Assembly (NCBI GenBank): GCA_025330725.1 | Contig: JAIWND010000030.1 | Span: 280,403 to 344,402 of the forward strand | Direction of reading: 5' to 3' | Length of the DNA: 64,000 nucleotides | Source of the DNA: Chlamydoabsidia padenii | Lineage: Eukaryota; Mucoromycota; Mucoromycetes; Mucorales; Cunninghamellaceae | In this document: piece by piece, positions 47,659 to 60,397 of the stretch | How positions within the stretch are numbered: position 1 is the stretch's first letter | How the letters are laid out: every line of letters starts with the position of its first letter | Translations under genes and position numbers: made by a program | The notes under the pieces: model-generated | Seen by the model: the letters and a program-made list of their open reading frames with translations, nothing else | What the model was told of the DNA's origin: nothing | Databases searched by the model: none

Positions 47659-49987
47659 ATGCCAATTTTATTAAACAAAGGTCAACTAGCCAAAGGAATA
47701 GCACTAATCACTGTAGCGGCCAGTATGTATTGTATCTACAAGGATCCGAAACGATGGAAACGACGGGCATGGGAACGGGTCAGTTTCTTTTTATGTCAGC
47801 GCGATCTTAAAGAACGGGACATGGAAAGGAAGCTTTTGGAACTACGTAAGTTGTTATGACAATAACATTCTATTGACTTAGTCCTTTTTGTTTTGTTTGT
47901 CTTGTCACCAAAACAACTATTGCATCTCAGCGGAACCTTCCATTATCACCGACCACACACAGTTTGTAGATATCAATGGACATAAACTACGCATTGTACA
48001 TATTATCCACGAACTAGGAAGTAAAGTGCCTCTCATCGTATTCATTCATGGTCTAGGTGGTCAGGTACGATGTCATAATGGGGGGGGGAAAATATAAACA
48101 GGTCTATCTTTTGAACTCAAACATTCTATTTAATGTATAGGTAGCGCAATGGCAACGACAATTAGAATACTTCTCCCAAACAGCACACGTACTTGCCATT
48201 GATCTACTGGGTTGTGGTAAAAGCGAAGTATCTTCACAGTAAGTCTCCCCCACTATATCTTTAATCAGAACCAACTTTTTTTTATTTTTATTTTTATCCC
48301 AAACTTAGGTGGTACCCCTATACGACATCTTCACTAGTACAAGATATCGAAGCATTATTGATGGACCGATATAAAAACCCGAGCACGGTATTAATTGCTC
48401 ATTCTTATGGATGCTCATTAGCTACCTTTATTGCGGCATCTCCAATCATGCAACAACGTATCAAGGCGTTGGTGTTGATCTCACCCAAGGATTGTATGGA
48501 TGACAAGCAAGTCAAGGGACTTAAGAAACTCCGATGGGTGCCTGATTGGCTTTTTGATTTTGCAAGGACTGCCGATCGTCGTGGTGGATTACATAGTACT
48601 AGTATTGAACGCTTACTAGGTCCTGAGGTACCTGCAGATTTACGGAAAAGGTAAAATAATGACAATTGGGATTGGGATGCTCATTTCATGTTTATATTCT
48701 TTTTAGACAATTACAGTGGAATTTGGCCAGTCGAACATCAGTCTACAAACGAATTGTTTGCGGTGCTAGCTTCCCCGATCGTCAAATTTATCAGCAAGTC
48801 AAAGCAGGTGTTCTCCTCATTGGGGGAAGCGCGGTAAGGGAAACTAGTGTGTATTTTATGGTATGATGATATAACTCTCTCACTCTCTAATTAACTATAT
48901 AGGATCAAGTAACTTTACCATCGGATATGCATTTGATACGTGGACATCTTTTGTTTGGAGGTGGAACTGACCCTTCAGATTCAACAGACACCCTCAAACG
49001 AATCCCTGAACCTTACGTTATCGCGAATGTCGGACACATGCCAATGATTGTCAAACCAGAACTTGTCAACCCTGTCATCTCGGAATTCTTGATCAAAAAC
49101 TGTGGTCTGGATACACTCAGTAGTGCTTGGCAAATCGTGAACAAAACAAAAGGGGAAAACATTTGGGATCTCAAAAACTACAAAAAGGTAAGTCCAAACA
49201 ATAAAGTGACAGACGTTATGTATATCTCATGTGGTTTATGTATAGTGGTCTCAAACGGCAAATATCACGGCAGGTCCTATCGGTATTTCCCTCTTCCGGG
49301 CCATGAAGGTGATGCGACAAACCGATCCCGTCCATTGTCCTCCTGCTTTTTTGGCAACCTATCCTGAAATTGGGTTTATCATCGATCTCTCCAAGGACAC
49401 ACCACCTTATCGTACAAGTGATTTTGACAACTCGACTATCGAATATATCAAGTTTAGAACTGTGTCCAAGATCCCGCCTCTAAAGGAAGATGTGGACAAA
49501 TTCATCGAGTTGGCTTCTCGGTGCTGGGTGGAACGACCTAGTGCTCAAATTGCAGTACATTGCCATTACGGGTAAAGTATGCTTGCTTATAATAACTAGC
49601 TATCATTCTTATCACTTATTATTATTATTATTATTATTATAGGTTTAATAGAACTGGGTTTTTCATTTGTTGTTATATGATCGAACGATTAGGTGTATCT
49701 GTCACTGATGCTCTTCAAGCCTTTGCCGACGCAAGACCCCCTGGAATCCGGCATGCTCACTTTAAAGACGAACTCTACCTCCGTTATGAATTACATCGGT
49801 AGTATCATTACACCCATCCCTCTTTATTAATCTAGTCTGTTTATACATATTTTTACCTTTGTCATTTTATTTATATCTCTCTCTTTTTTATTTAAAAAAA
49901 AATAAAATAAAACTCTTTACTGCATATACAATTAGAGTACAGGCGATCAACTATGGTATCATGCACTCGCCAGGGAGCGGGGTTTAA
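47659..49987 (+). CDS. Fusion: alpha/beta-hydrolase + capping-type cysteine phosphatase
   Basis: Nine exons (47659-47845, 47931-48064, 48141-48238, 48309-48650, 48707-48833, 48903-49187, 49246-49571, 49643-49798, 49936-49987) sum to 1,707 nt, 568 residues. The N-terminus has a membrane-type helix (LAKGIALITVAASMYCIY). Residues ~75-340 are an alpha/beta hydrolase: oxyanion HGLGG, Asp-Leu-Leu-Gly-Cys-Gly-Lys-Ser, nucleophile elbow AHSYG, and the terminal His in NVGHMPM. Residues ~370-550 are a cysteine phosphatase: IGFIIDLSKDT, the P-loop HCHYGFNRTGF (Cys-x5-Arg) and FADARPPGIRHAHFKDELYLRY. The latter matches the RNA-triphosphatase domain of animal capping enzymes and DUSP11 more than ordinary dual-specificity phosphatases. 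Both active sites are intact. The lipid, ester or RNA substrate is unknown. Confidence 0.82.
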
Positions 49988-50190
49988 TTGCTTCTCTCCG
50001 TGTATGCGTTGTATGGATCGAATGATGATGTTACTTGATGAATGGTGCATTATACCGACGGGAAATGGATCAAGTCCTCTTAAGATAACAGACGGATCGG
50101 GGATTGAATAAATCCCAAACGCCCTTTATTCCTTTCTTTTTTTTTTTTTGGTTCCCTCTTCCGCTTCTCTTTCACTTTAACTTTACTTCA

Positions 50191-50600
50191 ATGGCTAAAA
50201 AGAAAGCCAACTCTCCTACTTCCGATAAAGATGGTTAGTCATTACTCTATGCACAACATGAATGCTTTATGTTAACCTGTACTCTTCTTCTTTTTCTTTT
50301 GACATAGATTTGCTTCACTTTCTTCGTAGAGTGAATCGCCCCTATAGCGCTAGTAAGTACAAGAAAGAAACACAACCTATACTCCAGCATACTAATTCCT
50401 TCTTCTTCTTCCTTTTGTATATTGTTTATTAGCCGATATGTGCACTCACCTTCAAGGCAAATACACTAAAACAACGATTGGCAAAGCACTTGAAAAACTA
50501 ATTGATCAAGACCTGGTGGTCTCCAAAACCTTTGGAAAGGCTGTCATTTACACCATTAAACAGGTAAAATCAAGTTGTATGTTTTTTTTTTTATACGAAC

Positions 50601-50633
<33 letters not shown>

Positions 50634-51232
50634 GAAAAGACCAGTGAAGGCGAAGAAAACGATTTGACGCTCAGTAAAGAGCTCGAAACAGCAACGGAAA
50701 AGGTGGAACAACTTCGCAGTGAAAACCGACAACGACAACAAAGTAAGTAAAACAGCAACAATATGACGGACCAACTCGGTTTTGATTATTTTCTTAGAAC
50801 TTGCCAAACTCAAGTCGTTACCCAAGACAGACGATGCCAAGACTCAACTGGATCAAATCCTTGCTTCCAATACGACAATGCAACAACAATTGGAAGACAT
50901 CAAGGCAAAAGGGATTGTGCAGATATTACCAGAAGAACGAAAACGGGTGGATCAATTACTGTTATCTTATCGCAAACTATGGTCTCAGCGAAGAAAACTA
51001 GTAAGTAAATGATGGAATGGAAAACTGTATTAAACATACACTATAGTTTAGGGAAATCTTGGGCGCAATGATGGAAAATATGCCACTGAAAAAAGCTGAA
51101 CTGCTGGTAAGTAGCACAGAGAAAGAAAAAGAAGGGTAGAGAAAGAATTACTAATCATTAACTTGTTATTAGGAAGAAATCGACTTTCAAGATGATCCTA
51201 TACCTTTTGAACAAGATCCCTTGGCACTTTAA
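50191..51232 (+). CDS. HOP2: Meiotic homologous-pairing protein Hop2 (TBPIP)
   Basis: About 210 residues in seven or so exons. The N-terminal winged helix reads RRVNRPYSATDMCTHLQGKYTKTTIGKALEKLIDQDLVVSKTFGK in short pieces; RPYSA and YGK/FGKA..IY are family hallmarks. A leucine-rich coiled coil follows (LSKELETATEKVEQL...), then the C-terminal LLSYRKLWSQRRKLFREIL helix and an acidic end. Hop2 with Mnd1 loads and stimulates Dmc1/Rad51 strand exchange in meiosis. The coiled coil is the Mnd1 contact. Presence of an intact HOP2 implies a meiotic programme. Confidence 0.88.
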
Positions 51233-51520
51233 TTCTACATGAGGGTGATCCTTTTATAATCTAGTAGTAATTGTATATATGTATAGCATAGTTTATTTGA
51301 CAAACAAACAATAAAACAAGGACATCTATCTATAATAAAACCATAAATGAATGTGTGTATAGGGGGTGTGGTTGATGTGTTATATCTTATGTGCATATGT
51401 CATAATGGTATAGAATAGTAGGAGAAGGAATATAAACTTTTTACAAGGTGTGGGGTAAAGGAATGACTGGATATAGGGCAGGATTTAAAAAATAGGGGGG
51501 GGTATTTATGTTGAATAAAT

Positions 51521-51727
51521 TCAGGAACCATTTCGGTAAATAGTATAATTATTACCACCATAATGAATATATAATCCAGGACCATTCACATAAGCTTGAC
51601 CTCGGAAAGTTGCCACGTAAATCCATGCTGCTGATGATTGTCGCCACAAATTTTCAATAGCGCTTTGTGTAGAGTTGTCAAAAGGGACCCATAAAGAGCC
51701 GGCGGAATAACACCATTGATAACCCAT
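51521..51727 (-). CDS. Stand-alone WWE-like small protein, paralogue 1
   Basis: An intronless 68-residue protein, MGYQWCYSAG..LWVPFD....IENLW, ending TIYRNGS. The order W (residue 5), W (13), E (25) with an aromatic-rich beta core is the WWE-domain signature. WWE domains bind poly/iso-ADP-ribose in ubiquitin and PARP pathways, normally as part of larger proteins. Here the domain is the whole protein. A paralogue, about 54 of 68 positions identical by eye, sits at 60398-60604. It converges on the 3' end of HOP2. Binding to ADP-ribose is inference. Confidence 0.65.
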   Translation of the reverse strand: MGYQWCYSAGSLWVPFDNSTQSAIENLWRQSSAAWIYVATFRGQAYVNGPGLYIHYGGNNYTIYRNGS

Positions 51728-53149
51728 TATTGATATTTAATTTGATTCGTTTATAAGAAAAGAAAAAGTTGTTGTTGCGAGAGCTGAGGAAAAGAAGGAG
51801 AAAGAAATGTAAAAAATCTCAGCTTTTTATAATCAGATCATGACTCTCCGTTTGGAGCTTTGCCACTTGCTTTAGGTAGGAGTGATTTGGGACAGAGATA
51901 AAAAAAAAATGCGGGGGTATCGCACAAACTTTACTACTATGCAGCGGGGGTTGAATAAAGTCATGATTTCCAGAACTGAATGCTGACCTGCTATCAATAA
52001 TGTTCCATCCTGATTGGCTAAATAAAAATAAACCTTTGCATGATGTGATCCGTGCTGTGCAAAAGACCTTCACAAAAGGTATCTCACTGAGAGAAGAGGG
52101 AGAAAAAAGTTCTTCCTTTCTTATCGGCTTCCTTTTTGGAAAGACCTCTGATTTCGTTGGCAACTTGTTCCTGGCATCATTCACTGCGGTGACTCTTGAT
52201 ATTACGGAGTCTATGTGTCATTCATCCACGATCATTCATTTAAACCTTATGCCCTGGATGAATCATAAAAACCCCAATCCGATAGAAAAACGTGTGGGTA
52301 GAAACGGAAGGATCTTGTATCATAGCAAAAAAAAAAAAAAAAGTCCAAGATCAAATAACACATTGTCGGCTTGTTCCTTGCTATTGTATTTCAGTGCTGA
52401 GCTCTTTTCTTTTTTGTAAAGAGTCGCGCTGATATCATTGTCATTAGCGCATTGCTGAACATCGACATGAATGAGTAATTATTTCAACTCATATTGGTAT
52501 ACGTAGACGTAATGTAGGATTGATTTAGAATATGGGGTTTTTTTTGACTCTTTCTTGTTCCGTATACGGAACTCCCAGCCACACTTTTTGAGTCACAGGA
52601 AAATAAAACCTTTTTTGAGTTTCCGCCACAACTTTGGATCCCTTTTTGGTATCCGCCACCAGCCTTCCCCAAGAAGGGTAATAAAGACTTTTGGGCCCGA
52701 TCACGGAAAAAGAAGTGTCGATACAGTATTTCAACTTGAAATTGGAACACCGTCATTTTGATTTGGGACAATGTGAAATTGAAATTCAGACAGGGGGAGC
52801 GAGGGATATCTTCCCCGCATTACTTTGCCAGTAGAAAGGATCACAGGATTTGAAAATGTGAGTTGGTACAGATGTAATGCTGTAAGATCTAAATTTACCC
52901 CACGCACATAAATACCCCTTCTTTAATAATATTGATGATGATCATAGCACATTATAATCAGAGATCTATATGAACCCAAACAGGCAAGGGGTTGAATCGT
53001 GATTTTAAAAAAACAGGTATACAAAAACCTTTGCATAAATATACTTTATTGATTGAAAATAATTTTTTTAATAGTAACAAGGTAAAAACTAGATGACCAG
53101 GGTGACTATAACTAGAGCAGATGGATGTTGCTGTTGTTTTTGTCGCCGC
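51728..53149. other. Intergenic, long non-coding-looking frames
   Basis: Both strands show long open frames between about 51820 and 52420 (139 codons on plus from 52000), but they overlap head-on, end in poly-A-encoded Lys runs and look like nothing known. No splice-supported gene seen. The last ~60 bases before 53150 are the MAPKK 3' flank. Confidence 0.35.
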
Positions 53150-54802
53150 CTACCAGCCCCATACTTCTTTAGCGAATTGAGCAATATCCACAAAACAGTT
53201 TTCCCACATTTTGATAAATGGATGTTCCAACATTCTTGCAGGAGGAGGTCGTAGGTAAGGATCTTTGGTCAAACTTTATATATACAAGTTAGTAACGCGT
53301 TGTGAGAATTGGACCCTATTTTATGAATTCTTACCAGATCGCCACAAAGTTTTTGCACACATCAGAGATATGATCTCCTTGGATGACAGGTACAGGTTGT
53401 CGCACAATAAAGTCCAATAATTCAAAGATAGATAGATCAGGATGTCCGGGTGGAGGTAAAGCAGGTTCGTTTTGTGAGACTTCAATTAAGGATAGACCTA
53501 AAGACCAAATATCTGATTGGACAGCATAAGCATTTCCCTTGATACGTTCAGGCTACCATAAAGAGAGAATGATGAGTTGTACATTGTACGTTTTGTTCCC
53601 CTTTCTCTCATTACTTACTGCCATATAATATTGGGTTCCTGTAAATGTTTCCGCCACAGAGTTGATCAATTCGCCCGAGACACCAAAGTCACATAGTTTG
53701 ATTTCCCCTTTTCTTGTGACGAGAATATTTGAAGGTTTAATATCTAAACAATAGCAAGTGAGACCTCTTGTTCTTGATTTTTATGCCACTTGTTTACCTC
53801 GATGAATCACCCGTTTTGAGTGCAAATAAACCAAACCTTTACAGACAGATTCAGCAATGCGTGCCAACACAGCTTCACCAATCACACCACCACGATCCCT
53901 GGCCCGAGTATAGATATCATGCAAACTACCGCCTTCACAGTATTCCATACATAACGATACCGTGGTTTCACCTTCATCCAAAAACGCACCATAAAACGAG
54001 ACGATATAAGGTGAGTTGCATGTTTTGAGGAATGCCAATTCGCGAAGGATTTGACGTTGGACAGCTGGATCGGGGTCGGTAGAGATAGACTAGATGGAAT
54101 TATCAAATGAGTAAACTATTTTGTATCACATCAAAAAGAGGTCCTTTTCTTTACCTTTTTCGCCATTGTTAAACCTGAGGGTTTGTGGTAGACCAAACGC
54201 ACTGTACCAGCAGCTCCTTCGCCAAGTCGTTTTAAAAGTTCCAAGTCCTGAGCTTGTACATCATGTGGAATGTTGGGATCAAGGTCGGTCGCATCGTGCT
54301 CATGTTGTTGATCCTGTGTTGATGGTGGTGACAAGTTATTGACTGATAAAGGTTTGGTATCCATAGAGTGTGGTGGCGTCCGTAAAGAAGGTGCAAGATT
54401 GTTGTTGTTGTTGTTGTTGTTTTCTATATCGTGATGAGGTTCCAAGGTATTTGATGTTACTTGAGGTTCTTGTTGTTGTTGAGAGGCGGCAAGATAAGAC
54501 GCTGCTAAAGATGTTTCTTCTTCAACTGGAGGTGGTCCACCATAATAACTTGCTACAGAGCCTGCATTGGTCGAAGACAAACTACTACCCGAGCTTGCAG
54601 AGCTACTACCCATAAGATGTCCTATCTTTTCACGTAAAGTGTTATTACTAGCCTGAGTGCCGTTAGGTGAAGTACCGTTCGTTGAAGTCGTTTGTAAATG
54701 TTGAGGTGAGAGTTTGAGTCCTGGGTTTCGTTTCCCCATTTTCGCAGCAGGTGGTTTAGACGTCATACTATTTAGCTCAGCAGCGTCGGGTGTCAGTGAC
54801 AT
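53150..54802 (-). CDS. MAP kinase kinase, Mkk1/2 (cell-wall integrity) type
   Basis: Five exons (54155-54802, 53798-54089, 53619-53743, 53335-53552, 53150-53273) sum to 1,407 nt, 468 residues. The N-terminal ~180 residues are Ser/Asn/Pro-rich. The kinase domain: [18 protein letters not shown] glycine loop, Lys in [16 protein letters not shown], then [30 protein letters not shown]. The S-x-x-x-T in the activation loop (SVAET) is the MAPKK signature, and GVSGE..NS.A.TFTGT resembles Mkk1/2 and Pek1 more than Pbs2 or Ste7. It would phosphorylate a Slt2-type MAPK. A Gln-rich segment lies in the N-terminus. Confidence 0.88.
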
Positions 54803-55240
54803 GTTTTAAGACAAAAGGTGTTATTATAGAAGAGGATGTGATGAGGAAGTGAAGAAAAAGGAAAAGGTAAAAAAAAAATCTGAGCCCTTTTTGTTTCCAG
54901 TCGGGAATTCAAATATGGGAAGAACCTGAATTTGCCCTGGTTCGATCAAAGTGGGTGATTCTCTAAGTATGTGTGGTAGCTATTATCTGAGAACTACCCG
55001 AGTCTTTTTCCATCAACAAGAATACATGTTTTTCTCCATGACAGAGGTAATCACTGGGAAATCTATAGTAATATGATCAAGTTCACTCACTATGCCAAGG
55101 AGCCCCCCCCTAAGAATGACGGGATTTTAATACCCTCAGGCTGTGACTTTTTTCCTCAAGGAAAAAAAAAAAAAAAAGTAAAAAAACTAAACGCGGGCAA
55201 AAGAAACCATTCTTCCCTCTCTTTAAATCAATCTTCCAAC
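54803..55240. other. Divergent promoter region (MAPKK / SUI2)
   Basis: No gene. Poly-A runs near 54869-54877 and 55159-55174. A short CT-rich leader precedes the eIF2 alpha ATG. Confidence 0.4.
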
Positions 55241-56490
55241 ATGGGTGACAAATTCCACTGCCGAATGTACGAAAATGAATTCCCTCAAGTCGACGATGTT
55301 GTCATGGTCAACGTTCGACAAATTGCTGACATGGGTGCTTATGTCCGTTTGGTAAAGTATCCATTGCCTTGATAAAAAAAAAAAAAGTAGTAAATTAAAC
55401 AACCTGGGTCACTCATCTATTTTTTTAAACCATAGCTCGAATACGGAGATCGTGAAGGTATGATCTTGTTGTCCGAATTATCTAGAAGACGTATCCGATC
55501 CGTACAAAAACTTATTCGAGTTGGACGAAACGAAGTGGTCGTGGTGCTCAGAGTGGACGAAGAAAAAGGTAACTAGATGGGCAAAGGGGGCGGGGAAATA
55601 CTTGACACTAACTCTATTGAATATGCATCATCTTGATAATGACTAGGTTATATCGATTTGTCCAAACGCCGTGTGACCCCTGAAGATATTGCTCGATGCG
55701 AAGAAAAGTATAACAAGTCCAAGGCTGTCCATTCCATTTTGCGTCATGTTGCTGAAAAGCATGATATTGCCCTCAAGGATCTCTATGAATCTGTTGGCTG
55801 GCCTTTATATCGCAAGTTTGGTCATGCTTATGATGCATTCAAGGTGGCTATTGCGTAAGTTGTCAACTAACAAAAAAAAAAAAAAAAAGAGGATGGATAA
55901 CTTAGTTTGGAACCAATTTTTATAGTGATCCTACTGCTGTCTTTGAAGGTATTGAAATGACTGATGCTGTTCGTGCTGAATTGGTCAACAACATCAAGCG
56001 TCGTATGACCCCTCAACCTGTCAAGATCCGTGCTCGTAAGTTATTTACTATTATCAAACAACAACAAAAGGATATGTACAGATATTAAAAATATATACTT
56101 TATGATATTTTAGAACTCGATCTTAGATGTACTGGCATGGATGGTGTTTTGGCTATCAAGGCTGCTTTGGAAGCTGGTGAAAGCCAATCTACTGAAGACG
56201 TGCCTATCAAGGTGACTTACTTGGCTGCTCCTTTATACGTTGTTACTGCCGATGCTTTGGAAAAATCTGTCGGCTTCACGGTGATGGAAAAGGCCATTGG
56301 TGCTATCAAGGAAAGTTTGGAAAGCCACAAATGGGCTCGATTCAAGGTGGAAAAGGAAGCTAAATTGGTATCCGAAACTGATGACAAGGACTTTGCTGCT
56401 CTGTTGGCTCAAGCTGAAAAGGAAAATGAACTTGTCAGTGGTGATGAAGACGAAGGTGATGCTGTGGCTGCCAGTGATGATGATATGTAG
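55241..56490 (+). CDS. SUI2: Translation initiation factor eIF2 subunit alpha
   Basis: Five exons (55241-55351, 55436-55568, 55647-55854, 55926-56035, 56114-56490) sum to 939 nt, 312 residues. The S1 domain begins [15 protein letters not shown]. The regulatory loop is [16 protein letters not shown], whose first Ser after GluLeu corresponds to Ser51, the site phosphorylated by Gcn2 to throttle initiation. The alpha-helical domain ([14 protein letters not shown]) and the C-terminal alpha-beta domain ([13 protein letters not shown]) follow, ending in an acidic tail. As part of eIF2 it delivers Met-tRNAi to the 40S subunit. The same window carries a bZIP gene with two uORFs, the expected downstream reader of this phosphorylation. 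Confidence 0.95.
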
Positions 56491-57007
56491 AAATAGTTAT
56501 CTTTTTTTTTTTATTCTAGTCCTTTATTTTTTTTTTTCTTAGTAATAGTATTATTGTCCCTCTTTTTATATACACACAGTTTTACACCATTTTATCTTTT
56601 GTTACATACATACTCTCCATGAAATAAACTTCATCACGGTCCATCTGAAACTGATTCGGTCAATCCTTGTTTTTTAATTACCGTCTTTTTTTAAATCCCG
56701 ATAAGTCTCGCTTCGTCGCCCCTCGTTGGATAAAAAAAAAGTTTCCCTCCATTTTTTCTTTTTCTTCCTCTTCTTTGTCCCATTACTTTATTTGTTTTGC
56801 CCATCCTCCCCATCTCTCCCCCTTTTACTGTCTTCACCACAATACACTTGTACGATTAGTTACTTTGAATAGTGGTGGACTTGATTATATACACAAAACC
56901 CAACTTTATATTTTGTATCTGCCTCTTTCCTTTTTATATAACACTTCATTGCTACATTAAAACATAATCCAACACACACACACTCCTATACCAAACACAA
57001 CCCTATC
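56491..57007. other. Intergenic (SUI2 3' end, APL6 promoter)
   Basis: SUI2 3' flank with AATAAA-like GAAATAAAC near 56621, then a CT-rich leader for AP-3 beta. No gene. Confidence 0.45.
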
Positions 57008-60000
57008 ATGGAAGTATCTGATTATATCAACAAGGCCATGAACTTTGCGGAAAATGCAGCCAAGCTCTCTCAGAAAATGTCTCAAGGCCTGGTTGAAAAT
57101 GCTCGTGAACTTGGCTTTCCCGGTAGTGGTGGCGACTCTGGTGCACAATACTTTGATACCTCTGAAGAAAAGATGCGCAACATTAAACGACAACTAGACT
57201 CAAAAAATGACAGGGAAAAATTGGATGGCTTGAAACGACTGATTGCAGTAAGTACTTGATAGAATGGGACAGGTTTGACAGACAGACAGATAAACTCACT
57301 TTTTGAATGAACAATTAGATGATATCCAAAGGTCGCGATGTATCTGAATTCTTCCCTGATGTGGTCAAGAATGTGGTGTCTCAAAACATTGAAGTACGGA
57401 AATTGGTGTATATCTATTTACTGCGCTATGCTGAACAAGAACCTGATCTCGCCCTCTTATCCATCAACTCGTTCCAAAAGGATTTGAGTGACAAGAATCA
57501 AATCATTCGTGCTATGGCTTTGCGTGTGATGAGTGGCATCCGTGTCCCGGTGATTAGCCCTATTGTCCTCTTGGGTATCAAGAAATGTGTTACTGATTCA
57601 AGTCCCTATGTACGCAAGACGGCTGCACATGCTATTCCAAAATGTTACAGGTAAAAAAGAAACTCTTTACTATATCATCACCACTAACCTTCTCTCTCTT
57701 TGATTGATAGTTTGGATGATACTCAAAAGGATGCTTTGATTGAAATTGTCGCTACATTATTAAAGGATCGATCCAACATCACTATTGGAAGCACCATCAT
57801 GGCATTCAATGAAGTATGTCCTAATCGATTCGATCTGATTCACCCATGCTTCCGGAAACTTTGTGCAGTATTGGCGGACTGTGATGAATGGGGTCAAATG
57901 GCTATTCTAGGACTCATGTTGCGCTATGGAAGGTAATATATATATATATATATATGCTGAAAGAGGTTTATACCGACTCACATTCTTTTTTTTTTTTCTT
58001 TAAATGATAATATGCATAGAACTCAATTCTTGAACCCTAATCCTCATGTAAGTTGTATGAAAATGGGCCACTTTATATTATGTATATTAACATTCTTTTA
58101 CTTTGTTGTGGTATAGGGTGAAGATCAGACTCGTGTGGCGCCGAAATCATCAACCGTGACCAAGTCTCGGGCATTCTATTCTGACTCGGACTCCTCTGAT
58201 GCTGATCATAATGATTCAGTCATTGGTAAAGATGTAATTGAAATGGATGAAGATCACGAACTATTACTCAAGAGCTGTATCCCGTTACTACAAAGTCGGA
58301 ATAGTGGGGTAAGCTTGATGATACCAATTGATTTTATAAAACTAAAACTCTTGTATTTTTATAGGTGGTGTTATCAGTAGCAAGGTTATTCTATCATCTA
58401 GCTCCTGCTTCTCAAGCCGAAAAGGTGGCCAAACCTATGGTGCGTATCCTCCGAAATCATCGTGAACAACAATACGTCGTCCTCAACAATATTGCCACCA
58501 TGTCATTGCGTCGTCCAGTAAGTATAGTGGTGTGATGTAATTCGGTCAACAGAAACAAGGTAACTTATCAACCTTCTGGTTATAATCCTATAGTACCTCT
58601 TTGAATCCTTTCTTCAACAATTCTATGTACAATCCACTGAACCTGCGTTTATCCGTGACATCAAACTAACAATTCTTGCCAACATTGCTACTGATTCAAA
58701 CATACACGTACTATTGAATGAATTACAGGTAAAAACAAAAAAAAAGGGATGACGGGCGAATTTGTAACTTGGATCAGATTGAAGAATATCTACCCACACA
58801 CATTTATATATATATTCCAGCAATACGTTAAAAGCCCAAACAAAGATTTCGTAGCCGCCTCAATTCAAGCCATAGCTAGGTGTGCCACCATTGTGCCTTC
58901 AGCTGCTGATCGATGCCTCCGGTTATTGATGAAGCTACTACGAAGCTCGAATGGTAAATATAACAAGAGAGGCATACAATTGAATGGATATTAATCTTTG
59001 ATTTCTTTTATTAGAATTGGTGGTGGCGGAATCTGTCCTGGTTGTGACAAAATTACTAAAGGACACCGCAAGTGAAAACAAAAACTCAGTCATTGCTCTT
59101 GCAAAGTTATTGGAAACTATCAAGGTGCCTACTGCTCGGGCGAATATTCTTTGGTTAATCGGTCAACATGCTGAAACTTTACCTCAAGTTGGTCCTGACG
59201 TTCTTCGTCAAGCTGTCAAGAACTTTGCCAATGAAGTAAGTAGATCAACAGGACGGAAAGAGGAAATTAACCATTTTTTCTTTATTAGACTAATAATACA
59301 AAGCTCCAAATTATCACCTTATCCAGCAAACTGATCAGCCTCAACCCAACACACACCACACTCAACCTATTAAATCAATATGTACTCAACTTGGCAAGAT
59401 ATGATCTCAGCTATGATGTCCGTGATAGGGCTCGTTTCCTTCGTGCATTGACAATTCCAGCTGATGATAAACCTGGTCTCGATGAACTCAAGCAACATGC
59501 ACCACACATCTTATTGAACGATAAATCACCAGCAGTGATTGAAAACGAGACTGAACGTAAGTACAATGGAGAACAAATAATGTCATACTAATGTGATATA
59601 GGAAATCTAACACTTGTGAATGATTTGACTTTTTATTGAATAGATGCTTTCGATTATACCATTGGATCTCTCTCGCTACTTGCTAGTCAACCATTGCCTG
59701 GCTACGAACCTTTACCCGACTATCCCGAAGAGCAACCTGATACCTCGGTGCGTGATGTGGAAGAAATGGATGGATGGGCAGGCAGTCAAACAACAATGAT
59801 GGCCACCGGATTTGGTAGTGACAGCTTTGATGCCCGGTATCGTGGTGATCGTGCCTTCTCTTCCAATGCTTCTGTGGCTCTATCTGGTGTCGAGGCAATG
59901 GGTAATGCGTATAACTCTTCTTCTTTGGCAACTAAAAAGAAAAACGGTGATTACGATTTGGATGCATTCTATGACGACGACGAAGATGACGAAGACGATT

Positions 60001-60218
60001 CGAGCGAAGATGATTCAAGCGAAGACGATTCTAGTGAAGAAGAAGACTCTAGTGAAGAAGAAGACGACGACGACGAATTGGATGATGATGATGATGATGA
60101 ACAAGATGATGATGATAGCGACTCGAATGGATCCAGCGTAGACGAAAGTGGCACAGATGATGATGTAGTCACTAGCAATGGTCCCTCTAGTAGTAGTCCT
60201 GTATCTGGGCTAAAATGA
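57008..60218 (+). CDS. APL6: AP-3 adaptor complex subunit beta
   Basis: Eleven exons (57008-57247, 57319-57650, 57711-57932, 58020-58047, 58117-58308, 58365-58517, 58594-58728, 58821-58953, 59015-59235, 59289-59556, 59644-60218) sum to 2,499 nt, 832 residues. The adaptin N-terminal helical solenoid begins after a [18 protein letters not shown] linker and shows beta-adaptin landmarks: SVQN-like [61 protein letters not shown]. Then LNLAKYD-like [20 protein letters not shown]. The final exon encodes a hinge of Asp/Glu/Ser repeats ([13 protein letters not shown]) typical of AP-3 beta; no ear domain is evident after it. AP-3 carries cargo from endosome or Golgi to the vacuole. Confidence 0.92.
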
Positions 60219-60397
60219 TATGCAACTCCCCCGTTTATTTTTAAAAAAAAAATACATATATAGCACAATAAAAACCATGATTTAAATACCTCTTTAGATA
60301 TATAATGAGTGTGTGTGACGATATCTTTATTTTGCATGAATGATCATTGTCTGTCTGTGCGTTGGGTATTATTGTTCATGAACAATCAAACTATAGG

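Noticed and set aside
52000..52419. 139-codon plus-strand ORF starting with ATG
   Set aside because: Overlaps an equally long minus-strand frame, runs through a poly-A-encoded Lys stretch, has no family resemblance and no splice-supported extension.
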